Source: Comamonadaceae bacterium (lineage in GTDB: Bacteria > Pseudomonadota > Gammaproteobacteria > Burkholderiales > Burkholderiaceae_C). Taken from it: a DNA stretch of 64,000 nucleotides. The DNA lies in NCBI GenBank assembly GCA_027483665.1, contig JAIXUC010000002.1, positions 62,001 through 126,000 on the forward strand, given 5' to 3'. This document shows positions 45,979 through 56,900 of this stretch, piece by piece. The number at the start of each line of letters is the position of its first letter. Position 1 is the first letter of the stretch. The position numbers were made by a program, and so were the translations under genes. A model generated the notes under the pieces. It was not told the origin of the DNA and did no database searches. It saw only the letters and a program-made list of their open reading frames with translations.

Positions 45979-46981
45979 TTCCGGGCAATTTAATGAAGGG
46001 TTTGATGAAGATCGACGGGTCGGCTGCAGTGGTCACTGTGTCGCTGTTGTCGGAGTGGGCTGCATCGGGCGAGTCGTCTGAGAGGGGATCGGGGTCATCC
46101 GAGGAGTCCTCGGCGTCTTCGTCGGACTGCGCCCAGAACATGCGGTCCGGCACAACGTGGCCCATACCCAGTCGGTAGCCGGCTGCCAACGTATGGTCCA
46201 GATAGCTCAGCGCTTCGCTGGAGGCTTCAGCCAAGTCACAGCCGGTGGCGAGCAACGCAGCCAAGGCTGCTGACAAGGTGTCGCCAGCCCCGGTGAACGT
46301 GGCATCGAAGCGCTCGAAGCGCTCGCTGCCCACGACGGCTTGAGGCGACGCAATGGTGTTTTCCAAATGCTGTTCTGCGTGCGGTGTACCGGTGACCAAC
46401 GTGTAGGCCACACCAAAAGCACTGGCTGCCTTGGCCAAGTCTCGTGCTGACGGTGGGCGCTCGGCAGACCAGTCTGGCAACAACCAGCGACGCAAGGTGC
46501 TGTGGTTACCGACCAACACCGTGGTCTGTGGCAATAGGAGGTCTTGGCAGGCTTCCAGGTAGGCCTCGATTCGCTCCATGTCCCACCAAGACAGGTCTGG
46601 CATGTACGTGACCATAGGCACCGTCGGGTAGTCGGAGGCGAGCTCCGCAATGGCGGCCAAATTCTCAGGGCTACCCACAAACCCGACTTTGAAGACCTGC
46701 ACCTCGATGTCTTCCAACACCGCTTCTGCCTGTTCAGTCACCGCCTCGTCGTCCATGGCGACATGTCCGAATACTTCGGCGGTGTCGCGAACATAGGCTC
46801 CGCACACGACCGGCAGTGCGTGCGCTCCGACAGAGGCCACGGTGATGACATCGCAAGCCAAGCCGCCTGCACCCGATGGGTCGCTGGCGTTGAAGACCAT
46901 CACACAAGCGGGGCGCGCTTCGTCTGTTGGGTTGTCTTCGGGCACTTCAGGCGGGGGGAGGGGAGGACCGGGCTGTGCCAT
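45962..46981 (-). CDS. thiD: ThiD-like hydroxymethylpyrimidine/phosphomethylpyrimidine kinase
   Basis: A 339-residue ribokinase-fold kinase. The N-terminal [20 protein letters not shown] matches the substrate loop of ThiD, which phosphorylates hydroxymethylpyrimidine in thiamine synthesis. The nucleotide end is [19 protein letters not shown], where E. coli ThiD reads GTGC, so the anion-hole residue differs (Asp rather than Cys). The central NLPEA-type motif is also replaced (GNHSTLRRW). A strongly acidic Ser/Asp-rich tail (about residues 283-318) extends beyond the kinase core. The ATG at 46981 is chosen. Function as a ThiD is likely but the divergence leaves room for another substrate. Confidence 0.75.
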   Translation of the reverse strand: MAQPGPPLPPPEVPEDNPTDEARPACVMVFNASDPSGAGGLACDVITVASVGAHALPVVCGAYVRDTAEVFGHVAMDDEAVTEQAEAVLEDIEVQVFKVGFVGSPENLAAIAELASDYPTVPMVTYMPDLSWWDMERIEAYLEACQDLLLPQTTVLVGNHSTLRRWLLPDWSAERPPSARDLAKAASAFGVAYTLVTGTPHAEQHLENTIASPQAVVGSERFERFDATFTGAGDTLSAALAALLATGCDLAEASSEALSYLDHTLAAGYRLGMGHVVPDRMFWAQSDEDAEDSSDDPDPLSDDSPDAAHSDNSDTVTTAADPSIFIKPFIKLPGNDTQH

Positions 46982-47091
46982 GGCGATGCGAGAGAGCAAA
47001 TACCTGAATGTCGCTGAGGCTAAACCAGCCTCTCAAGCGGTGCAGGCGGCTCAGTACAATCGTTGCATTCTATGAGAAGGCGCTTTAAGCT

Positions 47092-47265
47092 GTGACCGAT
47101 ACCACCACTTGGATGTGTCTTATTTGCGGTTGGATTTATGACGAATCCACCGGGGCTCCAGACCACGGCATTGCACCAGGGACGCCTTGGGCGCAGGTGC
47201 CCATGAATTGGACATGTCCTGAGTGCGGTGCGCGCAAAGAAGACTTTGAAATGGTTCAAATCTGA
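47092..47265 (+). CDS. rubredoxin
   Basis: A 57-residue rubredoxin starting at GTG (47092); an in-frame TAA at 47086-47088 rules out a longer product. The iron-binding cysteines are complete: Cys9 and Cys12 in MCLICGWIYDE and Cys42 and Cys45 in WTCPECGARK. The aromatic core (Trp7, Tyr16, Trp40, Phe52) fits. It transfers single electrons; partners are unknown. It is divergent from the thiD-like gene and 72 bases ahead of pilG, an arrangement seen in several betaproteobacteria. A TACAAT at 47055-47060 may be its -10. Confidence 0.93.
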   Translation: MTDTTTWMCLICGWIYDESTGAPDHGIAPGTPWAQVPMNWTCPECGARKEDFEMVQI

Positions 47266-47337
47266 CGGTGGTCGAAACACAGTTTCCCGCCGATCCCGCC
47301 GGGTTCCTTCCCAGCATCCATCCATGAGTGTTTCATC

Positions 47338-47736
47338 GTGAGCCAAACCGAATCGGCGTACCGGGTTCTGGTCATTGACGACAGCAACACTATTCGGCGC
47401 AGCGCCGAGATCTTCCTGAAACAAGGGGGACATGAAGTGATGCTCGCAGAGGACGGATTTGACGCCCTCGCGAAAGTCAACGATTTCAAACCCTCGCTTA
47501 TCTTTTGCGACATCTTGATGCCGCGCCTCGACGGTTATCAAACCTGCGCGATCATCAAACGCAACGCCAAGTTTTCCAGCGTGCCGGTCATCATGTTGTC
47601 GTCCAAAGACGGCGTGTTTGACAAGGCGCGTGGGCGCATGGTCGGCTCCCAAGAGTACTTGACCAAACCCTTCACCAAAGACCAACTGCTGCAAGCGGTG
47701 ACGCAGTTCGGCTCGATTCAATCAGGAGTGGCGTGA
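47338..47736 (+). CDS. pilG: twitching motility response regulator PilG
   Basis: A 132-residue single receiver domain. The acidic pocket is VLVIDDSNT, the phosphoacceptor Asp is in LIFCDILMPRLDGYQ and the conserved Lys in YLTKPFTKDQL. It is CheY-like and first in the pilGHIJ-chpA cluster that controls type IV pilus extension and retraction. The start is GTG at 47338. Its stop shares bases with the pilH start (TGATG). Confidence 0.93.
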   Translation: MSQTESAYRVLVIDDSNTIRRSAEIFLKQGGHEVMLAEDGFDALAKVNDFKPSLIFCDILMPRLDGYQTCAIIKRNAKFSSVPVIMLSSKDGVFDKARGRMVGSQEYLTKPFTKDQLLQAVTQFGSIQSGVA

Positions 47737-48101
47737 TGGCGATTCAAAAAGTGCTCGTCGTGGATGACTCGAAAACCGAGTTGATGTACCTGACGGATGT
47801 GTTGAAAAAAAATGGCATGTCAGTGCGCACAGCGGAAAACGCCGACGATGCTTTCAAAAGGCTAGCTGAAGAAAAGCCAGACCTGATCTTGATGGACGTG
47901 GTCATGCCTGGCCAAAACGGGTTTCAACTCACCCGCGCGATTTCTCGGGATCCGGCCTACGCGGACATTCCGATCATCATGTGCACCAGCAAGAATCAGG
48001 AAACAGACCGCGTTTGGGGTATCCGCCAGGGCGCCAAAGATTACGTCACCAAGCCTGTGGACGCTGGTGAATTGATGACCAAGATCAAAGCCTTGGGCTG
48101 A
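47736..48101 (+). CDS. pilH: twitching motility response regulator PilH
   Basis: A 121-residue receiver domain: VLVVDDSKTE, the phosphoacceptor in LILMDVVMPGQNGFQ, and YVTKPVDAGEL. In Pseudomonas PilG and PilH have opposing roles in pilus extension and retraction. I use the ATG at 47736, seven bases after an AGGAG site at 47724-47728; a GTG directly before it is also in frame. Confidence 0.93.
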   Translation: MAIQKVLVVDDSKTELMYLTDVLKKNGMSVRTAENADDAFKRLAEEKPDLILMDVVMPGQNGFQLTRAISRDPAYADIPIIMCTSKNQETDRVWGIRQGAKDYVTKPVDAGELMTKIKALG

Positions 48102-48117
48102 TCGACACCCCCGCTCC

Positions 48118-48648
48118 ATGGCAAATCGAGAAGCGCTTCGCGAGTTACAAACCCGACTGGCAGCACGCCTGCAGGAGGCCAAAACTGGTGCGGCGTCGGC
48201 GTCGTGGTTGGCTGTTGAAGCGGCCGGAGAGCGGTATCTGTTGCCGCTTAGTCAGGCCGGCGAAATTTTCCCCTTGGCTGCGCCGCAGGTAGTGCCTTAC
48301 ACCCAACGATGGTTTCTGGGTGTTTGCAACCTGCGTGGCGCGCTTTTTGGGGTTGTCGATGTCGGTTCTTTCATCAGCGACTCTGGCCCAATTCAGCGAG
48401 CGGACATGACGCGCGACGAAGCCCGGTTGGTGGCTTTCAACCCCGTGCTGGACATCAACTGCGTTTTGCTCGTCGACCGCCTCGCGGGACTTCGCGGGAC
48501 GCAAACCTTTACTTCGTCTTCGCAGGCGCCCGCCGGCTCGCCCGATTACTTCGGGAGTCGATACACCGACTCAGACGGCCAAGGATGGCAAGAAATCAAC
48601 CTGCAGCTTTTGTCTCAGCAACCCAGGTTTTTGAGCATCAGCGTTTAG
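48118..48648 (+). CDS. pilI: CheW-like coupling protein PilI
   Basis: A 176-residue CheW-domain protein that links the PilJ receptor to the ChpA kinase. The core [45 protein letters not shown] and [15 protein letters not shown] match PilI/CheW. It has an extra C-terminal stretch ([20 protein letters not shown]) as in other PilI proteins. It is 17 bases after pilH. Confidence 0.92.
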   Translation: MANREALRELQTRLAARLQEAKTGAASASWLAVEAAGERYLLPLSQAGEIFPLAAPQVVPYTQRWFLGVCNLRGALFGVVDVGSFISDSGPIQRADMTRDEARLVAFNPVLDINCVLLVDRLAGLRGTQTFTSSSQAPAGSPDYFGSRYTDSDGQGWQEINLQLLSQQPRFLSISV

Positions 48649-48673
48649 GCACAACCCCCCGAGAGGCATCACC

Positions 48674-50911
48674 ATGTCCGTCGTAGATCAGATCAAAGCC
48701 CTCGTGCAGCGCCGCAAAAGCCCGCTGGATTCGGGTGACACCATTTCCCCGTCGCGTCCGTCAGAGTCGCAGCAAAGCATGGGGACCTCGACGGCTGGCA
48801 CTGAGTCGGACAGTGTGGTTGATCCCGCGCTCGGTGATCTGGGTGACTCGGTTTCGGTTCCTTTGTTGGGTCGCCGACCGGCTGCCGACCATCAGCGGAT
48901 TTTGTTCATCTTGCTCGGTTTTGCTCTGGTGGTTTTGGCCGGCGTGACCTTCTTCACGTTGTCTTTGGCTGTGCGAACCAGTGAGCAAGCCGCAGGCATC
49001 GGTAACTCTCTGATGCAGTCGCAGCGCTTGGCGAAATCGGTGTCTCAAGCCTTGGTGGGTAACGCTTCTTCTTTTGCCGAAGTGCGCCAAAGCGCTGACG
49101 TGCTGACGCAAACGGTGCAAGGCTTGAAGCAAGGAGACGAAGCGTTAGGGCTCGCTCCCTTGGGCCCCGAATTTCAAGGCGAACTCGACAAGATCACGCC
49201 GCTGGCACAGCGTGCGCTGAACAACGCCAACACCGTGGTGGGCCAGCAAAGGGTGCTGACGGAAGTCGGTGCTGCGCTTCGCCAGATCAACCGCCAATCC
49301 TCCGATCTGTTGGAAGTTGCAGAAAGCATTTCTTCGCTCAAATTGCAACAGGGCGCGGCTTCCACTGAGGTTTCCGCTTCGGGCCAGCTGGTGATGCTGA
49401 CGCAGCGCATTGGCAAATCTGCCAACGAGTTTTTGACAGTTGAAGGGGTGAGTCCTGAGGCCGTCTTCTTGTTGGGTAAAGACCTGAACTCATTTCGAGA
49501 GATCGCCCAAGGCTTGCTCGACGGAAGCCCGGAACTGCGGTTGAGCGCATCGCGTGACGCAGAGGTTCGGGCTCGCTTGCAAGAACTGCTGCAGTTGTTC
49601 GAGAGGACTCGTCAAGACGCCGGCGGAATCTTGTCCAACCTGCAAGGCCTGGTGGCTGCGCGCGAAGCACAGGCAGCTGTGGTGGCCGATAGCGAGCCCT
49701 TGCGGCAAGAGCTTGAGCAGCTGCAGTTGCGCTTGTCCACGCAGGCCGGCTTGGGCTTGGGCGAGGGCGTGGTGCTTGTCGTCGCTGCTGTTTTCGCCTT
49801 GCTGTGTGCTGGCGGCCTGGGCTTTGTGCAGCTGCAAGACAGCCGCCGGCGCCAGTCGATCGCTGAGTTCCAGCGGGTGAATGCCGAAAGCGATCAGCAG
49901 GAGGCTCGGCGCGTGAACGACGCCAACCAGGCTGCCATTCTTCGGCTGATGAACGAACTGCAGGCGGTTGCTGAAGGCGACTTGACCCAGGAAGCCACGG
50001 TGACGGAAGACATCACCGGCGCTATTGCCGACTCGGTGAACTACACGGTGGAAGAACTGCGCGCGCTGGTGGGCAACGTGCAGGCCACAGCTGCCAAGGT
50101 GGCGCAAACCACGGCCCGTGTGGAGAACACGTCAACCGAACTCTTGGCCGCTTCCAATGAGCAGTTGCGTGAAATTCGGGACACGGGTCAATCGGTGTTG
50201 GACATGGCTTCCCGAATCAACTCGGTGTCATCGCAGGCACAGCAATCAGCGCAGGTGGCGCGCCAGTCATTGAAGGCTGCCGAATCCGGCTTGCAAGCCG
50301 TGCAAAACGCCATTGGCGGTATGAACTCCATCCGTGACCAGATTCAAGACACCTCCAAGCGCATCAAGCGGCTGGGCGAGTCTTCTCAGGAGATCGGTGA
50401 AATCACCGAGCTGATTTCGGACATTACCGAGCAGACCAACGTGCTGGCACTGAACGCTGCCATTCAGGCGGCCTCTGCTGGCGAAGCCGGGCGCGGTTTC
50501 TCGGTGGTGGCCGAAGAAGTTCAGCGGCTGGCCGAGCGCTCCGCAGACGCGACGCGACAAATTGCAGCATTGGTGAAAACCATTCAGACCGACACCCAAG
50601 ACGCGGTGGGTGCCATGGAGCGATCGACCCAAGGCGTGGTTGAAGGGGCGAAGCTGTCCGATAACGCTGGTTCTGCACTGTCCGAGATTGACCGCGTGTC
50701 GCGGCAACTTGCCGAGCTGATTGAAAAAATTTCCATGGCTGCTTCCAGTGAGGCGCAGTCGGCCAACGTAGTGGCCAGCAACATTCAGCACATCTTCGCT
50801 GTGACCGAACAAACCGGTGAGGGCACCCGCTCCACGGCGCAGCAGGTGCGTGACCTCTCCAAGATGGCTGAAGAGCTGCGCCAGTCGGTCGCCCGTTTCA
50901 AAATTTCCTGA
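48674..50911 (+). CDS. pilJ: type IV pilus methyl-accepting chemotaxis receptor PilJ
   Basis: A 745-residue receptor. Two transmembrane helices are visible (about residues 75-99 and 360-385), enclosing a periplasmic region of about 260 residues with two PilJ-type helical repeats ([13 protein letters not shown] and [14 protein letters not shown]). A HAMP-like segment leads to the cytoplasmic signalling domain with the hairpin tip [20 protein letters not shown]. The N-terminal cytoplasmic tail of 70 residues is Ser/Gly-rich. The start follows GAGAGG. Confidence 0.93.
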   Translation: MSVVDQIKALVQRRKSPLDSGDTISPSRPSESQQSMGTSTAGTESDSVVDPALGDLGDSVSVPLLGRRPAADHQRILFILLGFALVVLAGVTFFTLSLAVRTSEQAAGIGNSLMQSQRLAKSVSQALVGNASSFAEVRQSADVLTQTVQGLKQGDEALGLAPLGPEFQGELDKITPLAQRALNNANTVVGQQRVLTEVGAALRQINRQSSDLLEVAESISSLKLQQGAASTEVSASGQLVMLTQRIGKSANEFLTVEGVSPEAVFLLGKDLNSFREIAQGLLDGSPELRLSASRDAEVRARLQELLQLFERTRQDAGGILSNLQGLVAAREAQAAVVADSEPLRQELEQLQLRLSTQAGLGLGEGVVLVVAAVFALLCAGGLGFVQLQDSRRRQSIAEFQRVNAESDQQEARRVNDANQAAILRLMNELQAVAEGDLTQEATVTEDITGAIADSVNYTVEELRALVGNVQATAAKVAQTTARVENTSTELLAASNEQLREIRDTGQSVLDMASRINSVSSQAQQSAQVARQSLKAAESGLQAVQNAIGGMNSIRDQIQDTSKRIKRLGESSQEIGEITELISDITEQTNVLALNAAIQAASAGEAGRGFSVVAEEVQRLAERSADATRQIAALVKTIQTDTQDAVGAMERSTQGVVEGAKLSDNAGSALSEIDRVSRQLAELIEKISMAASSEAQSANVVASNIQHIFAVTEQTGEGTRSTAQQVRDLSKMAEELRQSVARFKIS

Positions 50912-50941
50912 TTGCCCGAACCCTCGCAGCGAAGGCCCCGT

Positions 50942-53900
50942 ATGCCCAGCCAGAACACCGGTGCGTCGCCCGACCTCGATTTGTCCAGCAACGACTTAGG
51001 GCCGTTGGCCTGGGTGATGGACGAGCTGCGCAAGTCGCTCGACAGCGCAGTCAAAGCTTTCCGCCGCTTTGTGCGTGACGCCGAGGCAGCGCGAGGCACC
51101 GACCTCGAAAACGTCGATGCCAGCCAGTTGCGCATCGCGCGCCAACAGCTCTATCAAGGTGTGGGTGCTTTGGAGATGGTGGGTCAATCGGCTCCAGCTT
51201 TGATGCTGAGGGCCTTGGAGGCACTGGCACAAAAGTTCATTGCGCGTCCCGAACTGTGCAGCGCCGAGGCCGTGGCCAAGGTCGAACGTGCCGGCTTTGC
51301 TTTGGTGGAATACCTCGAAGGCGTCATTGCCGGTCGGCCAGTGTCTGCGGTGGGCCTCTTTTCTCAGTACCGAGACGTGCAGGCGCTGGCCGGCGCAGAT
51401 CGGGTGCACCCAGCCGATTTGTGGTCGCAAGAATGGCGGTGGATCGATGCTGGCTTGCAATCTGCCCTCACCCCTGTTGCCTATGACCTATCCATCCGTA
51501 AAAAGATGGACCTCGACGTGCTGCGTTTGTTCAAGTTGGGCGACACCAGCGCTGCGGTACGCCTGAGTGAGATGTGTGTGGGTATGTCTTTGGCGCAAGA
51601 CGCCGTGCAGCCCAAGGTGTTTTGGCAATTGGCAGCAGGCGTGTTTGAAGCCTTGGCCAGTGGGTTGTGGCCATTGGACTTGTACGCCAAGCGAGCGGTG
51701 TCGCGCGTTTTGCTTCAGTACAGCACCTTGGCCCGTGGCGAGGTGGCTGTTTCTGACCGTCTTGGGCGTGACCTGCTGTTCTTCTGTGCCCAGTCCGTGC
51801 CCTTGAGCCCGTTGGACTCCTCGCCGCTGCACGCCGTCCGACTGGCCTACGGCCTGGCCAGGCATCGGCCCGTGGCTTACGAAGAGCCGCAGTTCGGTCG
51901 CTTCGATCCGGCGGTGGTGGCGCAAGCGCGCAAGCGCATCGTGTCGGCAAAAGAAGCTTGGTCGGCTCTATCGGGCGGCGATGTGGGCAAGATCAAGGCC
52001 GCCACTGACGCGTTCAGCCTGGTCGGAGATTCACTGCTGCGCCTCCATCCCGACAGCAAGCCCTTGGCGCAAGCCCTCAGTGCGGCCATGCAAGACACGC
52101 AAGCGGCCAATGCTGTGCCGCCCACCGGTCTGGCCATGGAAGTGGCGACGTCCATGCTTTATCTCGAGGCAGTCTTTGCGGATTTGGACCTGGCTGACTC
52201 TCAGTTGACGGCGCGCATGATGCGATTGGCCGAACGCTTGCAGCGTGCCCGGCAAGGCGGTGAGCCGGAGGCGCTGGACGCCTGGATGGAGGAGCTCTAC
52301 CGCCAGGTCAGCGACCGCCAGACCATGGGCAGCGTGGTCGGCGAGTTGCGCGCCGCCATGCACGAGCTCGAAAAGTCGCTCGACACCTTCTTCCGCGACC
52401 CTGGCAACAAGACCTCGTTGCGCGATGTGCCCAGCCAGTTGGCGCAAATGCGCGGTGTGTTGTCGGTGCTGGGCCTGGACCAGGCTTCCACGGCCGTTCA
52501 GTCGATGCGCGACCGCGTCGAAGGTTTGCTGGTGACCGAGATCAATGTCGAGCAGGCGCGGGCCACGGGCACCTTTGAGAAGTTGGGCAACAGCCTGGGT
52601 GCTCTGGGCTTCATGATCGACATGCTCAACTACCAGCCCGCATTGGCGCGCAAGTTGTTTGTTTTTGATGAAGAAGCAGACGAACTTAAACCCCTCATGG
52701 GGCGTGCTTCAGACGCGCACACGGACGCGGTCTCGGCGGTCACGATCAGTAAAGACCTGCTGGAGACCGCTGATCAGGCCGGCAGCCAGCGAGCCATCAC
52801 TGAGCAGTTAGACACTTTGGCCATCCATGCAGCACTGGCCGAGCAAAACGAGTTGGCGCGCGCTGCGCGGGCGGCTTCACTGACGGCCACGCAGCAAGGC
52901 GCCAGTGCTGCTGTTCTTGGACTGGCCTCTGCGTTTCAGGCTGTCGCCCCGCCGCCGCTGGACAGCGGCATGCAAGCGCTGGACTTGGACGAAGACGACC
53001 TGCGTGGCATCTTCCTGGACGAAGTTCGGGAGGTGGTGGCGACAGCAACCCAGGCGCTGACAGAGCTTGCGCAAGACCCCGCCAATCTGGCGGTTCAAGC
53101 CACACTGCGCCGGGCCTACCACACGCTCAAAGGCAGCTCTCGCATGGTGGGTCTAGAGACCTTCGGAGACGCGGCGTGGGCGCTGGAGCAAGTCTTCAAC
53201 GCATGGTTGCCAGAGCAAAAACCTGCAACACCTGAACTTTGCGAGTTGGCCAACAGCACCATGGCTGCGTTTGGTCGTTGGGTAGAAGACCTTGCCCTTG
53301 ACCAGGCCGAAGGCTGGACAGCAGCGCCCTTTCAGGCTGCTGCACTGGCGTTCCGCGAGGGCAGGCCCTTGCCGTCCCTTGGCGGCCCTGTGCTGCCTGA
53401 GACTGACCGCGGGTTGGTCGCTACCGCGCCACCGGCCACCCCTGTTTCGCAGCAACCGCTGGACGCAGCGGCCGAGCGCGCAGCGCAGTTGGCGCAGCTC
53501 AATGCCTTGTTCGAAGCCGACAGCGGCATGCGCGGCCGCGCTGGGTCTGATGGTGTGCCGTCTTGGGAAAGCACCGAGGTCGCGTCGCTCGACGGCTTGG
53601 CCGTTGCCGAAGCGGGCAGCGATGCAGACCAAACACGCCTGTTGGCCGAGTTTTCCGACACCGAATTGCAATTTGTGCCGAGCGTCTACCCCGAGGACAA
53701 CGGCGCATCGTCCAACGCTGCCACCCAACTGATGCCCATCCGCGACATCGATTTTGAAAGTTTGGCGCGTGTGTCCGGTAACGCCTCCGCATCCAGCGCC
53801 ACAAGCGCCACAAGCGCCACAAGCGCCACAAGCCCGGATGAGGGCAACAGCTTGCAGACCTCACTGCAAGACCTGGCTGCGCTGGACCAAATTCTGGAAG

Positions 53901-56900
53901 ACAGCCGCGCGGGGCTATTGGACGCATCGGCTGATGTTGCTGCGCCCTACAGCCCGACCGAGTTTGCTGCAGCCCCCGACTTCGCGGCCACGGATATCAA
54001 CGCATTCTTGGTCGATCAGCCGCACTTTGTCGAGTCTGTCCCGCTGCTTGGCGATGCGGAATTTGACTTTGACGCCTTGGGGCAGCGCAATGGCCCATTG
54101 GCCGACGCTTCCAACTCGAAACTGCCTGAACCAGTGCCCACTGAAGCTGGCTCGCCGAGCGATGCTGCGTCACAGCATGCAGACGCAGAAGACCAAGTCA
54201 AGGTCATTGGTGACTTGCGAATCGGCATCGCGCTCTACAACGTTTACCTGAACGAAGCCGATGAGTGGTCTCGCCGGTTGGTGACGGACTTGGGTGAGTG
54301 GTCGCTCGAGCTTCACGAGCCCGTGCCGGACTCCGCCGTTGCCACCTCGCATTCTTTGGCTGGCGCGTCGGCCACTGTCGGGTTTGGTGCTTTGTCTGGA
54401 TTGGCCCGAGCACTGGAGCACGCGCTGCTGCACGTACAACGTCAAGCCCAAGGTTTGCCGCAGCAAGCCACCGTGTTCATGCAGGCCGCCGATGACATTC
54501 GCCACCTGCTGCACCAGTTCGCTGCTGGTTTCCTGAAGGAGCCGTCGGAAGGTCTGATCGAAGCGTTGAAGGCCATCGAAGACAGCGCCATCGTCGAAGC
54601 AACCGATACAGCCTCTGAAGCGCTAGAGATGAACTTGGTGGCACCGGCTGCCTCCGTGATCACCACAGAGCGGCACCTCGAAGAAGAGTTCGACGTGCAG
54701 GACGCGCTCGACCCTGACCTGCTGCCGGTGTTCGAAGACGAAGCCCGCGAACTGTTGCCCCAGTTGGCCAGTGCCATGCGCCAGTGGGTGGGTCGCCCAG
54801 ACAACCAAGGGGCGCGTGCCGAGGTGTTGCGCAACCTGCACACCCTCAAGGGCAGCGCTCGGCTGGCTGGTGCATTGCGCCTTGGTGAGCTGGCACACCG
54901 CATGGAATCAGCCATCGAAAGCCTGGACCATGAAGGTTTGCAAGCGCAGCAGATCGAACCCTTGCTGGGGCGGGTGGACCAGATCAACGGGGCTTTCGAA
55001 GCACTCGGCGAAGTCGACCTGGCGGCGGCAGCACTCCAGCCAGTCGAAATGGCCGCACCGCGCGCTGAAGCGGGCACTTTCAGTCAGGCAGACTCTGGCG
55101 CGGGTTTTGCGCCAGCCTCAACCACACAGCCAAGCCTGAGCGACACCAGTGCTGCAGCCAACGCCGCTTTGCTCGATGCAGCTGCGCGCGGTACGCAGGG
55201 GATGGACGGCCTGGCATTGGTTGGCGCACCGCCCTTCAAACCCATGCCCAACGCGGCGATGTCCACTGTTACGCCAGCGCGTGGAGCTGGTGCTGGCGTG
55301 CAAGCCGTGCGGGTGCGGGCTCAGTTGCTCGATCGCTTGGTCAACCAGGCTGGCGAAGTCATGATGACGCGCGGCAGGCTCCAGGCGGGAATGGGTCAGT
55401 TGCGTGGCTCGCTCACCGACCTGACAGGCAACTTGGACCGGCTGCGCGAGCAGCTACGCGATGTTGAGCTGCAGGCCGAGACCCAAATGCAGTCGCGATT
55501 GGCGCAATCCAAGGAAAACGCGGCTGGCTTTGACCCGCTGGAGTTCGACCGCTTCACGCGCATGCAAGAACTCACGCGCATGATGGCGGAGTCAGTCAAC
55601 GACGTGGCCACGGTTCAGCGCACCTTGCAACGTGCCGTGGAAAGCACCGAAGACAACTTGGTGGCGCAAGGCCGTCAAGCGCGTGAGCTGCAGCGTGACC
55701 TGCTGAAGACGCGCATGGTGGAGTTCGAAGGCATCTCCGAGCGCCTGTACCGCGTGGTGCGCCAAGCTGCCAAAGACGCGGCCAAGCAGGTGCGTCTGGA
55801 TATCGCTGGCGGCTCCATTGAAATCGACCGAGGCGTGTTGGAGCGCATGACGCCAGCATTCGAGCATTTGCTGCGCAATTGCGTGGCGCACGGCATCGAG
55901 GCCGCGCAGCAGCGGGTCTCCGTTGGCAAGGACAGCACGGGCCTGATCTCGATTGCTGTGCAGCAAGACGGCAACGACGTGTCGGTGCGCTTCCGCGACG
56001 ACGGCGCTGGCCTGAACCTGACCCGCATCCGCGATAAAGCCGTGGCTCAGGGTCTGGTTCCGGCCGACCAAGCCATTTCAGACGAAGAAGCAGCTCAGCT
56101 GATCTTCATGCCCGGCTTCTCTACAGCCAGCGAAGTCACCGAACTGGCTGGCCGAGGCATTGGCATGGACGTGGTGCGCTCCGAGGTGAATGCGCTGGGT
56201 GGGCGCATCGAAACCCAGACCGTCGCCGGGCAGGGCACGGAGTTCCGCCTCATCTTGCCCCTCACAACGGCGGTGACGCAGGTGGTGATGGTGCGGTCGG
56301 GCAACTTGTCGTTCGGCGTGCCCGCCAACTTGGTCGAGGTGGTGCGCCGTGTGCCCGAAACAGAGCTGGCGCGCTCTTACAGCAGCCACACCTTCGATGA
56401 CGGTATCGAGCAAATTCCCTTTTTCTGGAGCGGTGCGCTTTTGCAGGCTTCGGCGCGCAGTACACAGCCGCCAACCAGAACGACACCCGTCGCTATCTTC
56501 AGAAGCGCAGCGCAACGCGTGGCTGTGCATATCGATGAAGTGCTGGGTAACCAGGAAGTGGTGGTCAAAAACCTGGGTCAGCAGTTGTCACGCCTGCCAG
56601 GACTGACCGGTATGTCGGTGCTGACCTCGGGTGCTGTCGTGCTGATCTACAACCCGGTCGCGCTGGCCACGGTGTATGGCGAGTCGGCGCAGCAGCTGTT
56701 CGATCAGCCGGTGGTCGAGACTGCAGGTTCAGACGCAGGCACTCCGGTGGCAGAACTGGCACCCCAGGTGCCGCTGGTGTTGGTGGTCGATGACTCCATC
56801 ACTGTGCGGCGCGTGACGCAGCGCTTCTTGCAGCGCGAGGGCTATCGGGTGGTGATGGCAGCCGACGGCTTGCAGGCACTGGAGCGGCTGCAAGAAGAGC

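Noticed and set aside
50912-50941. TTG-initiated longer start for chpA directly after the pilJ stop
   Set aside because: The ATG at 50942 is a better start; the extra ten residues have no family support.
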